Position numbers and translations under genes: made by a program | In this document: positions 16,134-20,042 of the stretch, one piece after another | How positions within the stretch are numbered: the first letter of the stretch is position 1 | Layout: every line of letters starts with the position of its first letter | Notes under the pieces: generated by a model | Database searches by the model: none | Seen by the model: only the letters and a program-made list of their open reading frames with translations | Told to the model about the DNA's origin: nothing | Assembly (NCBI GenBank): GCA_040391535.1 | Contig: JBEBXQ010000094.1 | Span: forward strand, 1-20,042 | Direction of reading: 5' to 3' | DNA from: JBEBXQ01 sp040391535 | GTDB taxonomy: Bacteria > Bacteroidota > Bacteroidia > Cytophagales > Spirosomataceae | DNA length: 20,042 nt

Positions 16134-16778
16134 ATGAAAAAAATACTTGTTGCCGATCCATATTCAATAGTTCGCCTGGGTATCAGGCAATTACTGAAAG
16201 AGCGATTTAAGGAAATCGAATTACTTGAGTCGCATAACCTGGAGACTTTAACTGCAATTCTGGATAAGGAGCCAATTGATTTGCTGATTCTTGAAATTAA
16301 CATTTTATCAGGAAATCAGGTGAAGTCGGTGAACGCGTTAAAATCCAAATATAAAAACCTTAAAATTCTCATTTTTACCGGTATGGATGAGTCATTGTAT
16401 GCGTTTCCTTTTATGAAAGCGGGTGCAGACGGCTATATTTCGAAAGAGACGGAAGATGATGAGACAGGCAGGGCCATTGATGCTATTCTGTATAAGGATA
16501 AAAAATACCTGAGCGAAGCCCTGAAGGACGAAAGTATACAGATGATGATAGGCTCCTATAAGTCACGCGGGCTTTCTACACAGGATCTTTCGGCCAGGGA
16601 AAAAGATGTTTTCAGGCTGTTGCTCAACGGGAAAGGGATTAAGGAAATTGGTTCATTGCTGAACCTGCATGTTTCCACGGTCAGCACTTACAGATCAAGG
16701 ATTTTCGAGAAATACGGAGTTACCAATATTGTTGATCTTGTCAGAAGTGTGCGGGAAAGCGAAGAAGAAGGTAACTAA
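16134..16778 (+). CDS. NarL/FixJ-type response regulator with an atypical receiver domain
   Basis: The 214-residue protein has an N-terminal receiver fold (about 1-122) and a C-terminal LuxR-type helix-turn-helix (about 150-205). The HTH is complete: LSAREKDVFRLLLNGKGIKE (152-171), then VSTVSTYRSRIFEKYGVTN (180-198). The receiver is degenerate. The strand that normally reads DLVLLDINMP is DLLILEINIL, so the phosphoacceptor position is E54, and the acidic pocket has D8 followed by P9 instead of a second acid. T82 and K104, the switch threonine and conserved lysine, remain. No histidine kinase is encoded next to it. A Glu at this site often mimics the phosphorylated state, so the protein may act constitutively or be controlled by expression or ligand. 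It is divergent from tetR and ends at a strong terminator. Confidence 0.93.
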   Translation: MKKILVADPYSIVRLGIRQLLKERFKEIELLESHNLETLTAILDKEPIDLLILEINILSGNQVKSVNALKSKYKNLKILIFTGMDESLYAFPFMKAGADGYISKETEDDETGRAIDAILYKDKKYLSEALKDESIQMMIGSYKSRGLSTQDLSAREKDVFRLLLNGKGIKEIGSLLNLHVSTVSTYRSRIFEKYGVTNIVDLVRSVRESEEEGN

Positions 16779-16786
16779 ATTGTGAC

Positions 16787-16817
16787 TTCTACATTTTGGG
16801 GAAATATTCTACATTTT
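16787..16817. repeat. Short direct repeat after the response regulator gene
   Basis: TTCTACATTTT occurs at 16787-16797 and 16807-16817, exactly 20 bp apart, between the stop codon and the terminator. It would lie in the 3' untranslated region. No function is evident and chance is possible. Confidence 0.3.
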
Positions 16818-16823
16818 ATAACT

Positions 16824-16867
16824 ATCAAATCAAAAAAGCCACTTTTCAGTGGCTTTTTTGATTTGAT
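16824..16867. terminator. Strong bidirectional terminator between convergent genes
   Basis: A perfect 20-bp stem (16824-16843 with 16848-16867) encloses a TTTC loop. Its core is AAAAAAGCCACT/AGTGGCTTTTTT, giving a six-T run on the 3' side on either strand. It separates the response regulator (stop 16778) from the convergent coiled-coil gene (stop 16879) and can serve both. Confidence 0.85.
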
Positions 16868-16878
16868 GATCCGGGATT

Positions 16879-17799
16879 TTACTTGACGGAAAAACTCCCT
16901 TCGCCAATATAATATCCTTCAGAATATAACTCTACTTTATAGTTACCGGACTTGAAATCGGTGGTCCGGTCATAAAGAATACTTACATCCTGATTGTTAT
17001 TCCCGTAAGCTACATCTTTACTGAAAGTATAGGCAAGTTCCTGATTGTTGTAATCAAAAACACCTGAACCGGTACTGGTTTCTGATACTGTCGAACCGCT
17101 GGGATCCAATACACGCATATATATCGTTTTGGGTTCCTGTATGGTTAACGGATTTTTTTCCAGTATGAAATCCACACGGATCTTGTCCATTCTCTTGGAT
17201 TTTACTTTTTCACCTTCACGGACTTTACCTTTAGAAGATACAGCATATACCTTTACATTACGGGCACGGAGTGCTGCTGCCTGATTTACTTTGCCTTCAA
17301 GTTCCTTGTTTACATTAGTAATACCCTGGATGGTATCGACGTAGGCTGTTCTGGTACTTTCAAAAGTTTGCTCCAGTTCAGTCTTGGTGGCAATCAATGA
17401 ATCTTTCTGGGAAATCAGAGTCTGATTTTCAAGTCGCAGCAGCGCGATTTCCTTATCCTTTTCTGCAAGGAAGTTTTCATACTTTTTCACCTTTCCGGTT
17501 AAGGTATTGTTTCCTCTGCGTAAGCTGGCTCTGTCTGCTTCCAGTTCTGCTTTTATTTTCTTCAACTCAGCAACATCGCCTCCAAGTCCCTCTACTTCAG
17601 CAATTTTTTCATCAAGTTGTTTGGCAATAGAGTCTAACTTAATTTCTGCTGATGCTAATTCACTTACTCTGATCTCAAGATCCTGTTCTTGTTTTGTAGT
17701 AATATGCCGTTCCTGAAAATAAAGATATCCAAAGACAACGGCTAGAAGAGTGGTGATTACCAGACCTACCAGTAATCCCGTATTGTTTCTGTTTTCCAT
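16879..17799 (-). CDS. Membrane-anchored coiled-coil protein with a C-terminal beta domain, function unknown
   Basis: The 306-residue protein starts at the ATG at 17799, which gives the clean N-terminus MENRNNTGLLVGLV; an in-frame ATG at 17838 would add 13 residues that look unrelated. A single hydrophobic segment (about 8-28) acts as an uncleaved anchor. Residues about 34-180 are a long coiled coil rich in E, K, L and A with heptad-like spacing. Residues about 181-306 are beta-rich, beginning VKVYAVSSKGK and containing RVDFILEKNPLT and YMRVLDPSGS, and probably lie in the periplasm. Automatic pipelines often mislabel such proteins as chromosome-segregation ATPases, but there is no Walker motif. 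The gene is 140 nt downstream of the SRAP gene on the same strand and may share its transcript. I do not know its role; a structural or scaffolding envelope role is inference. Confidence 0.82.
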   Translation of the reverse strand: MENRNNTGLLVGLVITTLLAVVFGYLYFQERHITTKQEQDLEIRVSELASAEIKLDSIAKQLDEKIAEVEGLGGDVAELKKIKAELEADRASLRRGNNTLTGKVKKYENFLAEKDKEIALLRLENQTLISQKDSLIATKTELEQTFESTRTAYVDTIQGITNVNKELEGKVNQAAALRARNVKVYAVSSKGKVREGEKVKSKRMDKIRVDFILEKNPLTIQEPKTIYMRVLDPSGSTVSETSTGSGVFDYNNQELAYTFSKDVAYGNNNQDVSILYDRTTDFKSGNYKVELYSEGYYIGEGSFSVK

Positions 17800-17892
17800 G
17801 TTGGTTAAAACGAATGGTTTGTTTATACCACATAGCATGAAAAAAGTATGCCAGAGTTAATAATTGCCTGCCTTGTTATTTGTATTATTCTG

Positions 17893-17909
17893 TTAATCAG
17901 TCTGATAAA
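17893..17909. repeat. 17-bp imperfect palindrome upstream of the coiled-coil gene
   Basis: TTAATCAG, T, CTGATAAA is an inverted repeat with one mismatch (the core ATCAG-T-CTGAT is perfect), about 95 nt upstream of the start at 17799 and downstream of the SRAP stop. It could be an operator; it lacks the T run of a terminator. Confidence 0.3.
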
Positions 17910-17939
17910 TTTACGGATGGCAGATATAAGACGAGTATG

Positions 17940-18686
17940 CTAACGTTTTATTTTACTGAATTCCTCATCGTCAGGCATGAGTGTTTCACCGGTAGGGTAG
18001 AGCAGGGTTTTGTCTTTATTGGCTATTTTACTGATATCAGCACTCACCGGATAAGCGTTGAACAGATCCCAGTCCTGTGCACGGAGGCACCGGTGCAGAT
18101 CAGGAATACCTTTATGATGTAACCAGTATTGTTCAAAATCCGGTGGTAAAACCATGGGTGAACGATGGTGTCCGATGCGCGTAAGGAGCGGATTAGCGGG
18201 GGTTGTAATGATCGCAAAGGTACGTGAAATTTCACCTGTTTCCTTGTTTACCCAGTCTTCCCAGATACCGGCCATAGCAAACGGCCGTTTCCTGAACCGC
18301 GGAAATACCAGATAGGGCTTCTTAAGCTTTTCGAGAGCCGGCCCTTCAATAAATGCATCACAAATGACCAGGCAACGTTGATTCCGGATGGCATTCCGGA
18401 AAGAAGGCATGTTGATGATATCAGGGGTTCCCATGTAATCCGGATTGTTTTCAGGGTTTGATTTTCCTTCGAGCCGGGCATTAAAGAGATAAAGCTGTTT
18501 GTTGGAAAAGGAGGGAGATAAGCCAAAAGTGGCCATTTGTGCAATATCAGGGGTGTCGGAGCAGATGATTAATCCTTTTTCACCGGGGCCGATATTGATG
18601 AGAGGACCGGTGAAATCTACTTTTACCAGCTTAAAACGTCTGCTGATAATTTCGGCAATTGAAACTATATTATATCTCCCACACAT
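17940..18686 (-). CDS. SRAP-domain abasic-site processing protein (HMCES/YedK family), divergent
   Basis: The 248-residue protein belongs to the family that forms a thiazolidine crosslink with abasic sites in single-stranded DNA through its N-terminal cysteine. I start it at 18686, not at the in-frame ATG at 18698, because the family requires Met-Cys at the N-terminus (MCGRY) so that Met removal exposes C2. The other active-site positions fit: N69 in FNARLE, E114 in RCLVICDAFIEG and H173 in IGHHRSPMVLP. FAMAGIWEDW (136-145) and AIITTPANPLLTRI (158-171) are also family motifs. It is divergent in usually conserved places: the WGLxPxW motif is FGLSPSF (54-60), and GFYEW is AFIEG (111-115). It is divergent from the next plus-strand genes and lies upstream of the coiled-coil gene. 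Confidence 0.92.
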   Translation of the reverse strand: MCGRYNIVSIAEIISRRFKLVKVDFTGPLINIGPGEKGLIICSDTPDIAQMATFGLSPSFSNKQLYLFNARLEGKSNPENNPDYMGTPDIINMPSFRNAIRNQRCLVICDAFIEGPALEKLKKPYLVFPRFRKRPFAMAGIWEDWVNKETGEISRTFAIITTPANPLLTRIGHHRSPMVLPPDFEQYWLHHKGIPDLHRCLRAQDWDLFNAYPVSADISKIANKDKTLLYPTGETLMPDDEEFSKIKR

Positions 18687-18751
18687 TGTTATTGTCATTA
18701 CGCCGGGAAATTACTACTTCTTTTGATGATTTAAAATGCGGGCTTCAGGTT

Positions 18752-18886
18752 ATGCCTTCGGACAAAGGTGTGATTGATGGTCATCCGTCTGGCGGGCATG
18801 CTTATACCCTGGCCAGGGAGATGGCTGAAAAGTTTGGTTTGTCCGTAATTTTCCTAATATTCACCCCAGAAAAGAGTAAGCCATAA
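18752..18886 (+). CDS. Possible small protein (44 residues) upstream of asparaginase
   Basis: The frame starts at ATG 18752 (MPSDKGVIDGHPSGG) and ends SKP before TAA at 18886, 19 nt before the asparaginase ATG. The frame stays open further upstream, but that part runs antisense to the SRAP start and lacks a good start codon. The peptide is mixed and protein-like: a Gly/His-rich stretch, an amphipathic segment (AYTLAREMAEKFG), then a hydrophobic strand (LSVIFLIF) and a charged end. The codons resemble those of the neighbours. No ribosome-binding site is clear and I recognise no family. It could equally be a chance frame in the leader of ansA. Confidence 0.35.
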   Translation: MPSDKGVIDGHPSGGHAYTLAREMAEKFGLSVIFLIFTPEKSKP

Positions 18887-18905
18887 AAAATATCCGGCAG
18901 TGATT

Positions 18906-19976
18906 ATGTATAAAACGATTACCATAGAGTTTAAAGCTGATCATCCGAAAGCCCGTGTGATGGTTGTTTATACCGGAGGTACTTTTGGAATGGTATACGA
19001 TACGGTGGGTAAGCAACTGGTACCGTTTGATTTTACCTATGTGCTGGACAAGGTACCGGAGTTACAACGTATTGATAGTGAAATCACTTTTCTGTCGCTG
19101 CATCATCCTATTGATTCTGCAGAAATGCATCCGGGTATCTGGGTGGAAATCGGGAACATTATCGCTTCGCGGTACGACCAATTTGATAGTTTTGTGATTC
19201 TTCACGGAACTGATACAATGGCATATACCGCTTCTGCATTGAGTTTTCTGTTGCAATACCTGAATAAACCGGTTATTCTTACCGGTGCGCAGTTGCCGGT
19301 GGGTTTTGCCCGATCTGATGCAAGGGAAAATTTACTGACAGCGATTGAAATTGCTTCGGCAAAGGATGAATATGGTCATCCGGTGATATCAGAAGTCTGC
19401 ATTTATTTTAATTCATTGCTTCTTCGTGGTAACAGGGCGAAAAAGAAAGAGACCTCCCAGTTTAATGCTTTTTATTCCGATAACTATCCTGTACTGGCCA
19501 ATGCCGGTGTGTCCATTGAATATAATGGACCTTATATAGCACCGTATCGCAAGCACGTCTCTCTGGTTTTTCATAAAGAGTTATGTACAGATGTGGTATT
19601 TCTGAAACTGTTTCCCGGCATCAGCAAAAGTGTAACAGATGCTGTGCTTGGGATTCAGGGGCTGAAAGGTGTGGTAATGGAAACCTATGGTGCCGGGAAT
19701 GCACCGCTCAGCAAATGGTTCCTCCGGTCTTTGGAGGCTGCCATTGAAAACGGGATTATTATTATAAATGTAACGCAATGTCAGGGCGGACGGGTCATGC
19801 AGGGACATTATGAAACATCGGCCCGGCTGGCGAAAATGGGTGTTGTCAGCGGGTCTGATATTACGGCTGAGGCGGCAATTACCAAAATGATGTATATTCT
19901 GAGTAAACAAAACCTGACACAGGAAGAAAAATCATATTATCTGTCACGTTCCTTGAGAGGGGAAATGAGTGAATAA
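18906..19976 (+). CDS. ansA: L-asparaginase, type I (cytoplasmic)
   Basis: The 356-residue enzyme hydrolyses asparagine to aspartate and ammonia. The catalytic motifs are present: VYTGGTFGM (21-29) with the nucleophile-position T23, and LHGTDTMAYTAS (99-110) with T102 and D103. Further family motifs are LTGAQLPVGFARSDARENL (125-143), RGNRAKKKETSQFNAF, METYGAGNAP and NVTQCQGGRVMQGHYE. There is no signal peptide, consistent with the cytoplasmic type I enzyme. I use the ATG at 18906 rather than the GTG two codons earlier. The N-terminus has about 17 residues before the first strand, slightly longer than in E. coli AnsA. A small open frame precedes it by 19 nt, and a terminator hairpin directly follows. 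Confidence 0.94.
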   Translation: MYKTITIEFKADHPKARVMVVYTGGTFGMVYDTVGKQLVPFDFTYVLDKVPELQRIDSEITFLSLHHPIDSAEMHPGIWVEIGNIIASRYDQFDSFVILHGTDTMAYTASALSFLLQYLNKPVILTGAQLPVGFARSDARENLLTAIEIASAKDEYGHPVISEVCIYFNSLLLRGNRAKKKETSQFNAFYSDNYPVLANAGVSIEYNGPYIAPYRKHVSLVFHKELCTDVVFLKLFPGISKSVTDAVLGIQGLKGVVMETYGAGNAPLSKWFLRSLEAAIENGIIIINVTQCQGGRVMQGHYETSARLAKMGVVSGSDITAEAAITKMMYILSKQNLTQEEKSYYLSRSLRGEMSE

Positions 19977-20016
19977 AACCCGGACTCATATCTTGGTGGG
20001 GATATCCCCGGTTTTT
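19975..20016 (+). terminator. Terminator of the asparaginase gene
   Basis: AAAACCCGG (19975-19983) pairs with CCGGTTTT around 20008-20015 with a mismatch or bulge, and an inner GGGG-ATAT-CCCC hairpin (19998-20009) lies directly before GGTTTTTG. A run of five Ts follows. The outer arm begins inside the stop codon. Confidence 0.65.
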
Positions 20017-20042
20017 GTTATTTCATTGTGAGCGCTGCTGTT

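Noticed and set aside
18248..18544. Overlapping minus-strand frame within the SRAP gene
   Set aside because: The SRAP frame carries all catalytic motifs; the alternative frame gives an arbitrary W/S/P-rich peptide.
1..20042. CRISPR array, insertion sequence, prophage or tRNA-linked integration site
   Set aside because: I saw no regularly spaced repeats, transposase or integrase motifs, tRNA cloverleaf or long terminal inverted repeats; gene composition looks uniform across the window.

Overview
This is a chromosomal segment from a member of the Bacteroidota, most likely of the Sphingobacteriia/Cytophagia type. The evidence is a SusC/SusD outer-membrane pair, a DAHP synthase with a C-terminal chorismate mutase, and several -7 boxes matching the phylum's TAnnTTTG consensus with TTG at -33. 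Ribosome-binding sites are weak, as is usual in this group. I see no tRNA, rRNA, CRISPR array, insertion sequence or phage gene. Most of the window is ordinary core and transport content; the less ordinary parts are a degenerate response regulator, two uncharacterised envelope proteins and some palindromic control sites.

Layout. 1-4171: the 3' part of a SusC-type TonB-dependent transporter and a complete SusD-type lipoprotein, closed by a strong terminator; no degradative enzyme follows. 4253-5398 (minus): bifunctional DAHP synthase/chorismate mutase with its own terminator. 5399-5736: divergent promoter region. 5737-7776 (plus): proline dehydrogenase, then signal peptidase II (LspA) with an unusual acidic C-terminal tail. 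7791-9446 (minus): a secreted protein with three Ig/cadherin-like repeats and a helical tail, convergent with lspA and sharing a hairpin with it. 9631-15895 (minus): a four-gene efflux module, transcribed in the order TetR regulator, TolC-like channel, periplasmic adaptor, RND pump. 16134-16778 (plus): a NarL-type response regulator whose phosphoacceptor aspartate is replaced by glutamate. 16879-17799 (minus): a membrane-anchored coiled-coil protein. 17940-18686 (minus): a SRAP (HMCES/YedK) abasic-site protein. 18752-18886 (plus): a possible 44-residue small protein. 18906-19976 (plus): type I L-asparaginase, followed by a terminator.

How the genes work together. The SusC/SusD pair imports an unknown oligomeric nutrient across the outer membrane. 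The four-gene efflux module forms a complete tripartite pump, probably controlled by its own TetR protein: a good promoter lies upstream of tetR, none is visible between tetR and tolC, and inverted or direct repeats sit at both places. LspA would process lipoproteins such as the SusD protein. Proline dehydrogenase and asparaginase are amino-acid catabolic enzymes but are not linked in an operon. Nothing here amounts to a clear new multi-gene system; the best candidates for undescribed biology are single genes and their control sites.
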